NCBI GenBank assembly: GCA_029834535.1
Contig: JAQMWT010000495.1
Location: forward strand, 1 to 64,000
Length of the DNA stretch: 64,000 bases
Reading direction: 5' to 3'
DNA from: Chrysophaeum taylorii
Taxonomy: Eukaryota; Sar; Pelagophyceae; Pelagomonadales; Pelagomonadaceae
Position numbers and translations under genes: made by a program. Below are positions 1 through 11,189 of this stretch, in pieces. Position 1 is the first letter of the stretch. Each line of letters opens with the position of its first letter. Under the pieces are notes generated by a model. It made no database searches, was not told where the DNA came from, and saw only the letters and a list, made by a program, of their open reading frames with translations.

Positions 1-539
1 CGATCTTTTATGATGTCTATTTCCAGCAACTGCCTGACCGAAATGTCGTTAAACTATATATCGTCGTCCTACGCAGATACTCGCTCATCGTGATGATGAG
101 GATGCACCTCCAGTGACCCTGCTGTGCACCAGGATGACGACGACGCGCCTTCTTCGTTTTAGACACCGATTCGATGTTCGGCGCAAACGGCACATCCGCT
201 CATCAATTCCTCGTAAGTCCTCGCACACGGATCCACCGAATATCTCAATGCCAAAGAACGTGCTAATCGCTTTCACCGGGTGCATCCTTTGACAACGTCA
301 TGCCAAGGCCCCCAACGTACTTGCTCGCCCTGGATTCTCTGCTTCGACATACCATATCGCGACTTATGCACCGACTGCATCGCACACAACAGCGCCACCC
401 GCACAAGCATTTCAATGCGACCAAGCCCTCTTTGAGCAAACCACAAAGCCGGTGAAGTCTGGGCGTGCGACGGCGGCTATGTGACCATCCCATCCGAATG
501 GGAGGCTTCACATATCATCGTCTTCAAGCTCATTTCAGA

Positions 540-1230
540 AATTTCTCTTGGTGTACTTTACACGCACCACCAACGCCACGGAGTTCACTCAAGCTCTGAA
601 TTTTGTGTATGACTTCTGTCGTACACAACTCAACGTGCACAGGCGCACCCTCGATTCCGATGCATTCAAGCCCTACTTTAGCCAGCATTTACCTCCCCGT
701 ACCGCGTCGATAAGGGCATTCAACTCATTGCCTTCCCGCCGTACATGCACCACTTTAACTTTGAAGTTGAGTCTGCCATCGGTTTCATCGCCTCCGCCTC
801 CTCAACTCGCCTTCGTTCTCTCCTTAATGCTCACTATCGTGGCGCCAAGATCGTGGAACCAAATAATCATGTTCCCATGGGCGGTGATACACACCGTTCA
901 AAGCTACCTTCTCCCGAACGCCACGCTCGAGCGCATTCATCATGCTATTCTGAGTCCGCAACAGCTACTCTACAACCAACTCGCACTCCCCAACACGATA
1001 TGCTCAAGATTTTGGCGCTGAATGTTACCTCTATTGGAGCCCCATGAACACAAGTGGGAACCGTGCCGCCGCAAATATCTGTATCTCTGTTGCGCCAACG
1101 CACAAAACCCGCTCGTCTCCCCACGCGTCGACCATCTCGCTGACGTCGTCCTTAACCCTGAAAACGGACAAATTCGTGTTTCGTCAAGCTGCAATTCTCT
1201 ACATGTTGCAGCATCCTACTGATCCTGAAC
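540..1230 (+). mobile_element. Copia integrase-like segment (part of fossil)
   Basis: Reading-frame pieces here resemble the core of a copia integrase, around the region that normally precedes the conserved Asn/Glu catalytic part. The similarity is recognisable from spacing and residue pattern and is weaker than that of the RT and RNase H parts. It is placed upstream of the RT, as expected for Ty1/copia. Confidence 0.55.
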
Positions 1231-2169
1231 TAGCTCCTCCGCCACACGCTCCTTCCGCGCCTTTCTCGCTCACAAGACCATGTCATTCAGAGGGGGACAA
1301 GGACTTCTCATCCTCAGAGGGGGCACTCCCCACCTCCTTCAGCTCCTCCTTCTTCGTCCCCTACTCCAGCCTCTTCTCCATCTTCTAACGCTACCGCCGA
1401 CGAATCTGGCTCTATGTCACCGCCGCCCTTGCTTCCTTCTTACAAAGATCTTTTTGCACAAGATGACCTCATTCTTGTCCCAGGTTCCAAACAGCCTAAC
1501 ACTCGCAAGGCCACTTCTATGAAAACTATCGAGAGCGGTTACAAGCGTCTACTATTGGTGCTTACAAAGCCGCTGGTGGCAAGCTCGCCGATTTCCGCTG
1601 GGATCTTCGCCACCACTTTCTTACGTTCAAGTCTCCCGCCTCTCCGCCCTTCATCTCCGTGGTGGTATCCTCTGGTCTGCTATCTGCTCAGAGGGGGAAC
1701 ATGCGTTGTTAGCTCGTCTTCTTCTCCCGTTGCGTACTGACTTACTTGCCCGCTACCCGTACGTCGATGGTTACTTCGCCCACGCCAAGTGCGCATCCAG
1801 CATCCCAGCTGCAACCTTTATAACTGCTGATGGTTCACCTACGTGCCCTATTCCTCGGCCCCTTTTATCTGCGTTCACTGAACACGCTGCTGCCTTCGGC
1901 ACTTCTTCCTTACAATATGCACTTACGTACCTGGCGCCGACCAGCTTTATTGATCACAACTCATCCGAGTTTGGCGCTACTTCTGCATCTCTGGCTGACT
2001 TGGAGGAATACCTTCTGGTCTCTACAGAGTTTATCACCCAGGTCTTACGTACCGACCCTACTATCCATATCCAACTGGAATCTGCCCCTACTACTCCTAC
2101 TGACGCTGTTTCCACTTATCCCGAAGTTGCGCACACTGCCTCGACCGCAACGTCGCTAAACTATAATTC

Positions 2170-3250
2170 ACCAGCCATTGTTGGTCCTGACGAATATAAG
2201 GTCCAAGAAGCGGACGTTTCCATTGACGAATATAAACTTAAGTGCCTCCACGGTTTGTCGCCTGAAAACAGGCACGCCTACCTCAAGGCCATCGCCAAGG
2301 AACTCCACGACATTATCCGCTTTGGCTGCTTCAAACTTTCCTTACCCGACGGTGTCTCTCGTCCTATTGACAGCAAGATGGTGCTGAAGATCAAAACCGA
2401 CTCTGCAGGCAAATACGTTAAGCACAAGGCTCGCCTTGTACTACGTGGCTTCCTAGCATCTCTTGGCGCCGATTTCTTTGGTACCTTCAGCCCCATGGCC
2501 ACTATGACCGCAATCCGGGTACTACTAGCTATTGCAGCATACAAGCAATTGCCTGTCTACCATGCAGACGTCCCGAACGCCTTCGTTCAGTCTGACATCG
2601 ATGCCAATGTCTATGTTCAGTTACCAGACGGCATCAAGCTTATCGACCCCGATGACGCTAAGTACAAGGGCCGACGTCTACCGAAACTGCTGAAGTCACT
2701 TTATGGACTTAGGCAATCACCATCCCTTTGGAACAAAGAGATAGACGGCTTCTTCCGTAGCCTTGGTTACAAACGCCTGCATTCGGACTCTTGCCTATAT
2801 GCTCGAGTATCCGCACATGCTAAGTTCGTCGTATGCAGTCTGTCTGTAGACGACATTGTTATTGTGTCCAATGACGACCCTCTTCGTACAGAATTACAGG
2901 ATGCCCTCCACAAACGGTATGCTGTAGAGCAGTTTGAACCTGTCCATACCCTCCTAGGCATGCGTGTGTGTCGCACATCTGACGGCTCCATTTCACTGGA
3001 TGTGCAAGCCAAGCTGGATGAACTCTTCGCTGATCACCCAGTCTTGCAGCAACTGACCCCGCTCAAATATCCTATGTCATCGTCCTTCAAGTATAAAGAT
3101 GGCACTCCCAGCACTGAAACAGAGTTGTACATCAACTCGCACTTTGCCACCCTCCTTGGCAAGCTGGTGTTCATGCAAGTTGCCTACAGACCTGACTTCT
3201 CGCAAGCCTTGGGCAGATGTTCGCGTGGTATGCATGCACCTACGTATGTT
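2170..3250 (+). mobile_element. Copia reverse transcriptase domain (part of fossil)
   Basis: This is a strong match to the Ty1/copia RT. It contains the KARLVLRGF block, the HADVPNAFVQ block, the YGLRQSPSLWN block and the catalytic V-D-D in SVDDIVIV. These blocks occur in the order and at the spacing seen in copia polyproteins. The segment is the best-preserved part of the element and ends where the 3,260-3,615 retroposon is inserted. Confidence 0.93.
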
Positions 3251-3259
3251 CACGTCCAA

Positions 3260-3615
3260 CTAACTAACTAACTTCAGACCTCTCCCGGGCATGGGAGCCA
3301 GGCCGGACCGACAGGTGCCAGTCCGGAATCACGGGCCTGTAGACGAGGAGCGCCGAAAGGTCGGTCGGCGGAGAGTGACCATCAAGCTTGTCGCCATGCG
3401 ACGAGGAGACCGCGATGTGACTGACAACCAACTCGTCGACAACCTTCCGTCTTCGCCCCCCGGCCATACCCCGTCCCACTGCGAACGTTCCGGCTGCCAA
3501 CCGGCCCGCCGGGGATGCGAATAGGTGCCAACCTACGCCGGGAGGGCGGATGCCCTCGCAAGGCTCAGGATTCATGAGGCACCGTCCTCCATCGCAACCG
3601 CAGTCGGCGATCAGG
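3260..3615 (-). mobile_element. GTTA-tailed retroposon, copy 1 (SINE-like), inserted in copia
   Basis: This 356-bp insertion sits inside the copia element between its RT and RNase H parts. It is flanked by a perfect 12-bp direct repeat, GTTCACGTCCAA, at 3,248-3,259 and 3,616-3,627, as expected of target-primed retroposition. Read on the minus strand it ends in a short conserved tail (GGCTCCCATGCCCGGGAGAG and AGGTCTGAAGTT) followed by (GTTA)n. Three more copies share this tail: 5,671-5,864, 7,530-7,667 and 9,755-10,043. A chance open reading stretch crosses it, but I see no domain. A SINE, or the 3' end of a LINE whose body is not in this window, explains it best. Confidence 0.8.
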
Positions 3616-3627
3616 GTTCACGTCCAA

Positions 3628-4401
3628 ATGCTAGAGCATTTACTTCGCTACCTCAAGAAGCCGGAAAACCGCTCACTTCGCCTCTGGTTTCACCCTAAAG
3701 GTAATGCCATTGAAGCTCACCTTCGCACTGTCTCCGCTTATCGAATTGATCTATCCACTGTGGTTGACTACCAACCACAGGATGTATCTACTGGACAGTT
3801 TGACCCCTTAGTTGCCATGGTTGACGCTGACAATGCCCCTTCCTTAGCACAGGAAGATAGGAAATCTACCACCGGGTTTGTCTTCTATCTTTTCAACTGC
3901 CTTATTGGTTGGAAAAGCAAACTTCAACCGATTGTCTCCTGCTCAACTCACGAAGCTGAGTTGATTGCCCTCAGTATTTGTGCTGATGAAGCTGTTTGGC
4001 TACGCAAGCTGCTGTTGGAACTCTCCTTTGTTGTCAACCCCACCTTCTACGTCAATCATGCTAATGGTGAGAACACCGCTGACCCTGTTGACTTTGATGA
4101 CAATGACAACCCAATTGCTGAAGATATGCGCTTCATCAGAAGCCTACCTCTTTTGTCTGACAATGCTGCCGCTGTTCACACCTCTAATAACCCAGATGGG
4201 TCCTCTCGATCCAAGGCACTGTCGACTAGATGGTTTAAGATTCGTGAGTACATATCGCTTCAGAAAATACGAGTCCATCATGTTCCTGGCAAGCTGAACG
4301 TGGCGGATGGTTTTACAAAGCCACTTGCTGCTGAGTTCTCCGCCTTTCGCTCTCTACTCGGTATGCATCATGCCTCTGACGACAATCCTTTACAGGATTG
4401 A
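3628..4401 (+). mobile_element. Copia RNase H domain (part of fossil)
   Basis: Diagnostic copia RNase H features are visible: the KSTTGFVF block, the SCSTHEAELIAL block with its catalytic acidic residue, and a C-terminal region with SDNAAA and NVADGFTKPL. It lies immediately downstream of the inserted retroposon. Its last part is repeated at 4,490-4,751. Confidence 0.92.
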
Positions 4402-4830
4402 AGATGTCTAACCCTAGTGACCGCAGCGTCGTTAAACTAGCAAACTAACCCTGGCCCTACCTTCTTTTGTCACATTTTTTTTTTTACAGAAGCCTCCCTC
4501 TCTTGTCTGACAATGCTGCTGCTATTCATACCTCTAATAACCCAGATGGATCCTCTCGTTCCAAGGCACTGTCGACCAGATGGTTTAAGATCCGTGAGTA
4601 CATCTCGCTACAGAAAATTCGGGTCCATCATGTTCCCGGCAAGCTAAACGTGGCTGATGGTATTACAATGCCACTTGCTGCTGAGTTCTCCACTTTTCGT
4701 TCTCTACTCGTTATGCATCATGCCTCTGATGACAAGCCTCTACAGGACTGAAGATGCCTAACCCCAATGACCGCAACGTCGTTAAACTAGTCCTGGCCCT
4801 ACCTTCTCTTGCCACATTTTTTTTTGTGCG
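4138..4830 (+). repeat. Tandem duplication of the copia 3' end
   Basis: The unit from about 4,138 to 4,482, covering the end of RNase H plus the flanking tail, is repeated as about 4,490-4,830 with a few per cent divergence. Both units end with a CTGGCCCTACCTTCT motif and a long T-run. The T-run is followed at the inner junction by ACAG and then the start of the second copy. Either a local duplication or an insertion of a second 3'-end fragment could produce this. Confidence 0.8.
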
Positions 4831-5670
4831 TGTGAGTGTGTTGCCTATGTCCTTTTCTTGGCACTCCCGTGGCCGTGGCTTCTCCCCAGTCGTTCGAAGG
4901 ACAGTCCCACGCTCGCTCTCCACGGCCGAACCTTCCCCCAGGTTGTCGCAAAAGCGACAAACCATGACTGCTGCTACCACACAGGCTGCTGCGGTTGCAC
5001 CGACACCAGCCGTGCTTGTCTCACCTCAGTCGCTGACGTTCCAGGACTGCCTCAGCATTGACTATGCTGCGTACGAGCGAGGAATCTCTCTCTTTGAGAA
5101 CTACCGTGTCCCTGTCACCCCATTTCTCTCTTCTTTTATGCGAGTGGAACTTATTACTGCTCTTCATTCCGTTTATGAGTCTAATGACTCTTCATTATTT
5201 GTGGAACTGGTTACATTCATATCCATGCATCCATGCGTGTACCCATTACTATCCCTTTGGAAGCTGTTCCTGCGATTGCTTCTATTGGCTGCTATAGAGG
5301 CCCCAAACGCGAACGTTTCATTTTGTCGTCCTTTTGTACGCAGTGCCTCGATGATCTTGGACAACCGACTTTCCTCGACTCAACCACGAAAAGTTCCAAG
5401 GCGCAAACGCCTCGTGAACTACCTACCAAAGTACTGAGTCACCTCAACATGGACGACCATAAGAAGAATAGTCACATCTCCATTTCTGCTATTACAGTTG
5501 GCTTGTGCTTCGAGTGTCAAAATACTGATCAGGTGCCTACGCAACCTACCGTATATGCTCGCAATGATACTTCTCTCCAATTCCCTTGTGATGCGCGCTC
5601 AGCTGGTCATATACGCGCTACCCTCGTACGCGTCTATCATTTGTCAAGGGAGTTATATACTCTTTTGACA

Positions 5671-5864
5671 CGGAAGGTTATCGACGAGTTGGTTGTCAGT
5701 CACATCGCGGTCTCCTCGTCGCATGGCGACAAGCTTGATGGTCCCTCTCCGCCGACCGACCTTTCGGCGCTCCTCGTCTACAGGCTCGTGATTCCGGACT
5801 GGCACCTGTCGGTCCGGCCTGGCTCCCATGCTCGGGAGAGGTCTGAAGTTAGTTAGTTAGTTAG
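5671..5864 (+). mobile_element. GTTA-tailed retroposon, copy 2, 5'-truncated
   Basis: This 194-bp segment is nearly identical to the 3' half of copy 1 in opposite orientation and ends in four to five GTTA units. Its 5' end starts partway into the copy-1 sequence, a hallmark of LINE-type target-primed reverse transcription. Flanking TTGACA at 5,665-5,670 and 5,865-5,870 may be a target-site duplication, but at 6 bp it is weak. Confidence 0.75.
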
Positions 5865-6893
5865 TTGACAAGTATGTTAGCTCAGCACCCGTCATTTGTT
5901 AGAACATCAAGACTTTCTGCGCTTTTAAACGCGAAATACCCTTCACTTACACAGCATGTGTTGACCGAAACGTCGTTAAACTACTTACACTCCACGTCAG
6001 ACCCTACTCTGGAGATATCTTCGCCATCGTCGCATCCTACGTCTTCTGCTTCGCTAGCTGATCTCGACGCCTTGCGTCAACAAGTCGAACAGCCCCAGGA
6101 AATTCTTTGAGTCCATATTCGCAAGGTCAACGCTCTCAATGCTGAGAATCTGTCCCTACGCACAGATCTACAGGCTGCTATTGCTTCAATCACCTCCCTG
6201 GAGAACCGGCCCTTTCCTCCTACAGCCAACGCTCATGTGTTACTTATAACACTGTACAAGTCACGGAGCTGTTGTCTTGCTTAACGCTAACCGCACACGA
6301 ACAACATTCCTCCAATCACCCTTCCCTAGACAATCACCTTCTTCATCTGCGTGACAAGTTACTCTCATGTAATTCAGAATATTCCTCTCTCATGCGAATC
6401 GGAAGACTCTTCTATCTTCACACGGATCCGTTCGCCGAGTCCAACTTCTTGGAAAACCAACTAGACACTCCTTCTATACTCTTGATGCTTCGTATGTGAC
6501 CTCTGCGACCATCAAGGCAGTATACTCCTTTTTTTGTTAAATCTTTCCTTCATCATCATCTTTCTGAAGAGATGTTCTATAGTCGCACCTTGCGCTTTAA
6601 GACATCTCGAGGGGACCCTTATCCGTCCGTTGAGAACGTGATCTCTTCCTTACCCTTCTTCTTCCTTTCTACACAGTCAATTAGTCCTCTGATTTGTGCT
6701 CAAGCTCATCATCATGGTCTAGCGCGTCCCGAGGTATGTAGCACTATACACTTAACCTTTCTCGTGTATTTCTAGATGCCGCCTGTCGTGTTCTGAAGAT
6801 ATAGGGAACATACCTTTCATTCCCCGAATTAACCTTCCAGACGTTCATGATGAGACGGGATGGTTTCCCAGGTGACTTACCACTGCATGCTAA

Positions 6894-7535
6894 ATGCTCT
6901 GCAAGGTTAAAGGAATCGCAAAAGTGCATGTTCTCTGCACCAAGCGCCTCAATAAATCAGACGCACCTGGTACTCCGTTAGTACTCGCTATTTGTACTGA
7001 GGACGAGGTCACGACGGATGAAGTTACTAAAATCATCGAAGAACACCTGTCATCATCACAGAATGCCGCACACTGCTTTGATATATCTCGCCCAGTTTTC
7101 TTATTGATACGTGTGATCTGCAACCTCTCACAACACGGGACCGCATTAACGAAGAATCGTCTTGACACGTTTCTTCTCTCGTGTCATAATGACCCCTCAG
7201 CTCATATTCGAGCTGCGATCTTACGCTTCGGAAAGTCCAGCCCAATTAATAAACAGCTCAAAGATGCGCTCATCAAATACATGACCGTTCACAACCTCGA
7301 CAGCTCCGACATAGTAATCAACCCGGACAATGATAATTCCCCTCTGCTTCTGCAACTACCTCATATTTCGACTGCCAATATCGAAATACTTATTACCGCC
7401 TGGTCACTACTACAGTCCGTCGAAGACAAAGTGTGTGTCGTCACAACCCCTGATGCCCTTCTCGGAGTTCTCATTGAGTGTCTCGTTAATGATGTTGCAC
7501 ATCAGATTCACACTTCCACTCGTGAGACTAACTAA
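6894..7535 (+). other. Unidentified open reading stretch in the retroelement tract
   Basis: This is the longest open stretch between the copia element and the Helitron region, at about 213 codons. The predicted protein is mostly helical, with no motif I recognise, no Cys/His knuckles and no signal peptide. Its 3' end is cut by retroposon copy 3 at 7,530, so the natural end is unknown. Lower GC than the host genes ties it to the surrounding mobile-element material. Confidence 0.3.
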
Positions 7536-7667
7536 CTAACTAACTAACTAACTTCGGACCTCTCCCGGGCATGGGAGCCGGGCTGGGCCTGGGCAGGAGC
7601 CGGTCCAGGATCACAGAGCAAAATCACGCAGCTGGGGTAGAGGCGAGGGATGAAAAGGCGTTGATGG
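7530..7667 (-). mobile_element. GTTA-tailed retroposon, copy 3, short
   Basis: This 138-bp copy is bounded by the 8-bp direct repeat CGTGAGAC at 7,522-7,529 and 7,668-7,675. On the minus strand it ends with the shared GGCTCCCATGCCCGGGAGAG block and six GTTA units. Its upstream part matches copy 4 (CTCGCCTCTNCCCCANCTGCGTGATTT) and not copy 1, so copies 3 and 4 form a second subfamily sharing only the tail with copies 1 and 2. Confidence 0.8.
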
Positions 7668-8978
7668 CGTGAGACATTGCCACCGATGGTGGACTACTTC
7701 CTTAATTTAGTCCCAGATCATCAGACTGCATTCAAAAATGTGCTTATACAAGTTGGTTTTCCTTCCGCAATAATAGACTTATTTTCAGACACTTAATTGT
7801 CTGAATCTGAGCAAGCACATGAGCATGCTGCGCTTACTCCTACAGCTGAGCCTCCCGACAATGTCCCTGAAACTCTACGAATTTAAAAAGAAGAAATCCA
7901 GTCACTCTCCTTGCACATCACTGAGCGTGATAAGCAACTTGCAGAACGTGACCTACGAATCTCCGATGCTTTGGAGACCATCACTCAACTTCAAAGTGCA
8001 AACGATGCTCTTGCCGCGCAATTAACAGAGAACATCAAGCGTGTGTCACTCTTGGACAATTTGCTTTCCAGCTACCAGATGCACCAGGATGCTACATTGT
8101 CCACGCGTGGGCGGTGTAGAACGAACCCCAAGCGAGGCGCTGTTCGACAGGGCCCAAGAAGGTGTCTTAGCTCATTTGATTTCCAAATCCATTATCACTT
8201 CAGTTGAACAGTCTCCTTCCTCCAAATACCTTTGAGGAGACACAGCAACTTTTAATCGAAAATACAGCTGCTGGCTTACATACTGCGATGTCTGATGCAC
8301 AGGATCATGTTATTCCTGCAACAGAACTGCGCACTCTAACACCTGCTGCGGCCATGTCCTACTTGTCTTCTGTCATGTCACCTCTTGCTGATCTCTGCGA
8401 CGCGACTACGACAAACAACACTACAACTAACGACCAGTTCGAAGATCATGACACTTCCTCTCCAGAATTAAAGAAACTTGAAGACAATAGTGATGATGAA
8501 TTGGACCACACATCTGACATAGTGGATATGCTGATTCATTACGTAATATGACAACACGTCCAACTTCCTCATAATGTTTATTGTAATGTTACCTCATCGT
8601 TTATGTTGTTGTTTTATGTTTAAGTTACTCGATGCTCTCATGTATCGTACACAAGCTTCACACTCAAGAACGTCTGGAACGCATAAAGCCTTTCCCAAAC
8701 GTTGAGGGGGTCCAGAGCGCTACACTATGATGTGTACGACACTGACATTCCTTACTCCTTTCACACTTCTTCTACCTGAGGTTTTTCTCTCCGTAATACG
8801 GCTTTCCCTCTCCTTCCTTGCCCTCCCACAATTATTAGGGAAAAATCAAGTTTCCAACCACCATATATGTTTGGTCACCGTAAACCCTCAACAAGTTTGG
8901 TCACTTAAGTGCAGTCAATCCGTATCTTGGCTGACTAAACTTGCACTCTTAGAGAGCAAACATACTGTTCGCTGACAA

Positions 8979-9160
8979 AACACCCCGGCGATGACCCCGA
9001 CTAGGTCCCGCGTACTTGTCTCTGCCCGTCAGGCACATCCATCATACCCCACAACCCCACCCACATCTTTCATGCTCCCCACACACACCCCCCTCTTAGC
9101 AGTCGACATTTAAAGACAAAACACCCCCCTCTTAGCAGTCGACATTTAAAGACAAAACAA
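8979..9160 (-). repeat. Helitron-derived fragment
   Basis: This segment matches the 5' part of the Helitron copies at 16,560-16,700 and 20,990-21,110. It contains the GACCCCGACTAGGTCCCGCG block, the CACCCACATC-TTTCATGC block and the unit CTTAGCAGTCGACATTTAAA, the last present twice. Neither terminus of the full element is present, so it is a solitary internal fragment. Confidence 0.75.
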
Positions 9161-9754
9161 GGCCCGCCGTGATCAAGCTTTCAGCGGTTCTGTACGTCGC
9201 ACTGAGACTCCGGAGGGTCCTTCGACTTCGAAACGAACACGGTATCCATGCGGGTTTCGTCGCCCAGGTCGAGCGGGAGCGTGGTGGTGACACGCCGACG
9301 TCGGTTGACCACGACGCCGAGAAAGAAAACAAGAAGTCGCGTGCCCAGACGAAGGTAAACGACTATGAGAGATCGCCGAGTACGCTGTCGCAGCTCAGAG
9401 CGCGCAAATGCGAGGCTCCACTTTACTCGATCTAACCAAGATGCCAAGTTCAGCATGTGTGTTCTCGAGGCCGACTTGCAGCAGATGATGTTCGACACGG
9501 GCGGCAAGTTGACGGCATGTACAACATGGTCAACAGCGCGACAGCGCTGTCGTTCAAGTGCTATATGCAAGATGCAGCTTTTATGTGCGTGCTGGTCGTT
9601 GTGATGTGCAAGTAGACAATACCGTCACGTGTGCTAAAAGGCACACCTGCTCCGGACCTGCTTGCCGACAAAGATCCAGCTATCGCGCGAAGCACTTCTG
9701 CGAGGCCGTGTCGGTCCTCATCAAGGGCTTTATGGAGGGCAAGTCAGGCGGCTC

Positions 9755-10043
9755 GCTGGCCGGCTAGCACCCGGAAAGTCCGCGCTGGGATGGGGTTCGC
9801 TCGGTTGGGCAGAGCGCGACGGACAGGTCGATTGTTCGTGGACCAACACGTCCGCGGCCTGCGACGCTTTTGCACGACCTCGCACAAGACCGCGCAGTGG
9901 CGGTCCACCATCAACAAGTCCGTCCTCGTCCCTCGCCTCTGCCCCAACTGCGTGATTTTCCTCCGTGATTCCGCACTGGCTCCTGCCGATCCGGCCTGGC
10001 TCCCATGCTCGGGAGAGGTCTGAAGTTAGTTAGTTAGTTAGTC
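9755..10043 (+). mobile_element. GTTA-tailed retroposon, copy 4, with tRNA-like head (SINE)
   Basis: This 289-bp element is flanked by a perfect 13-bp direct repeat, AGTCAGGCGGCTC, at 9,742-9,754 and 10,044-10,056. It ends in GGCTCCCATGCTCGGGAGAG, AGGTCTGAA and (GTTA)n. About 50 bp in lies GGGTTCGCTCGGTTGGGCAG followed by AGCGC. That resembles the D-arm/A-box of a tRNA, with a possible degenerate B-box (GTTCGTGGACC) about 40 bp further on. This supports a tRNA-derived SINE with internal RNA polymerase III promoter remains. The B-box assignment is tentative. Confidence 0.8.
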
Positions 10044-11189
10044 AGTCAGGCGGCTCTTCTCGGCATATGCGTTTGATAGACATCTGCAACAATGTCATCC
10101 GCTAAAGGCACGAGATGACGAACCGGGATCGTTCGCTGTAGTCTGTCATAAACATCGAACTAATAAGGCGCATCCGAATAATCTTGGGCGACGAAACAAC
10201 GTGGTATCAGCGTTGTCTTGCGCAGGCCTTGTTTGTATATGTTGTTCTGCGAGTGTTCGCATGTTGATGCGTGTGTATGGTCAAACTTGGAGGCATTCAA
10301 TTTGGTGTGATCAAATTTCGAACAATCACATCAAACTTGTCATATTTGAAACTCGTACTGATGACTGGGTTAGAATTACAGGGGTGGTGTCGGTGATCTT
10401 CCGGAACGAGGCTGTCGACGTCTTGACATCCCTTCGCGCCGCAGCTTGTATTTGCCGACTTTCTTGTACAGTGCTCGACGGTGCAGCAGCAGCTCCCGGG
10501 GAGATCTTGCGGGAGGGCGGGGTTGTCGAGATGCGCGAGGAGGAGGAGGATAAGGATGTGTTCTCTTACGGTCGTGCGAGTTGTTTATGCTGGCGTAACG
10601 GCACGTGCGCGTTGCCGTCCCATGATCAAGCTGGACAGCTAACTCCGGATCGGGTACGCGACGGAGAGGAACTCCTGAACGTGGTCCTGTACGGTCCCGC
10701 ACAAGTGTGGGACTACAATCTTTGGGTGCTCGAGGGGCGTTGCTCGCGCAGTTTCTCGAGGTCGTCGAGTTTCGCGTTCTCGACCCCGAGTCGATTATCA
10801 AAGACGCGCTCCCTCTCGAGTTTTGGGATGCAGAATGGGGTGATCCGTCTCTCGCAGACCATGTAAGTCTGGTGTCCGATGTCCGCTTGTTGCTGAAGAA
10901 TGACGCACGACCACGGCAACACCACCGTGGAGAGTCGCGGTTTGGGTGGCTTCTACGAACGATGGAAGGTACGAGAATGGGCCCAGCTTAAATACGCCAA
11001 GCCGTGGGAATCTGCTCTCGAGGCCGCGCGTCGCTACCCGCTCTCCTTGCGTATCGCCGCGCTGTCTTAGGATGGACCTCCTTCTAAGGCGGCCATGGGG
11101 GGGCGCCCATGCCGCGCGTGTAACGCGACGGTAGATTCTGCGTGGCTGCAGCACCTAGCTCTCGTTTTTAAAGCATTTTCGCACCAAAA

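Larger units (their letters stand above)
1..4830 (+). mobile_element. Ty1/copia LTR retrotransposon, degraded fossil
   Basis: Translated segments read, in order, as a copia-type integrase (about 540-1,230), a reverse transcriptase (about 2,170-3,250) and an RNase H (about 3,628-4,400). This order, with integrase before RT, is diagnostic of Ty1/copia. The element is broken, with several interruptions of its reading frames, and it also carries a foreign retroposon insertion at 3,260-3,615. Its 3' end is present twice in tandem. The left end runs off the window or is not recognisable, and I found no convincing pair of LTRs. Base composition is lower in GC than the host genes further right. It looks moderately old: the domains are still readable but interrupted. 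Confidence 0.9.
4831..8560 (+). mobile_element. Probable retroelement-derived tract, gag-like and unidentified, degraded
   Basis: This stretch has the same lower-GC composition and codon style as the copia element and abuts it. It holds several plus-strand open pieces. One at about 4,960-5,300 is Ala/Thr/Pro-rich and then helical, as retroelement gag proteins often are. Others at about 5,990-6,230 and 7,890-8,090 have heptad-like coiled-coil patterns. One at 6,894-7,529 is unidentified. The motif ACCGAAACGTCGTTAAAC, also present in the copia part, recurs at 5,963. I could not assign a family with certainty. It is treated as a broken element with multiple interruptions and two inserted retroposons. 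Confidence 0.4.

Noticed and set aside
5848-5866. (GTTA)n as an ordinary microsatellite
   Set aside because: It always follows the same conserved 3' block and is flanked by target duplications, so it is the tail of a retroposon.
36-5983. Hammerhead ribozyme core in the ACCGAAACGTCG motif
   Set aside because: The GAAAC part fits, but I found no CUGANGA box with a matching stem II upstream at any of the five sites.
10201-11000. Open frames at 10,201-10,866 and 10,707-10,991 as genes
   Set aside because: No domain, overlapping frames equally open, and Helitron/SINE and repeat debris nearby.
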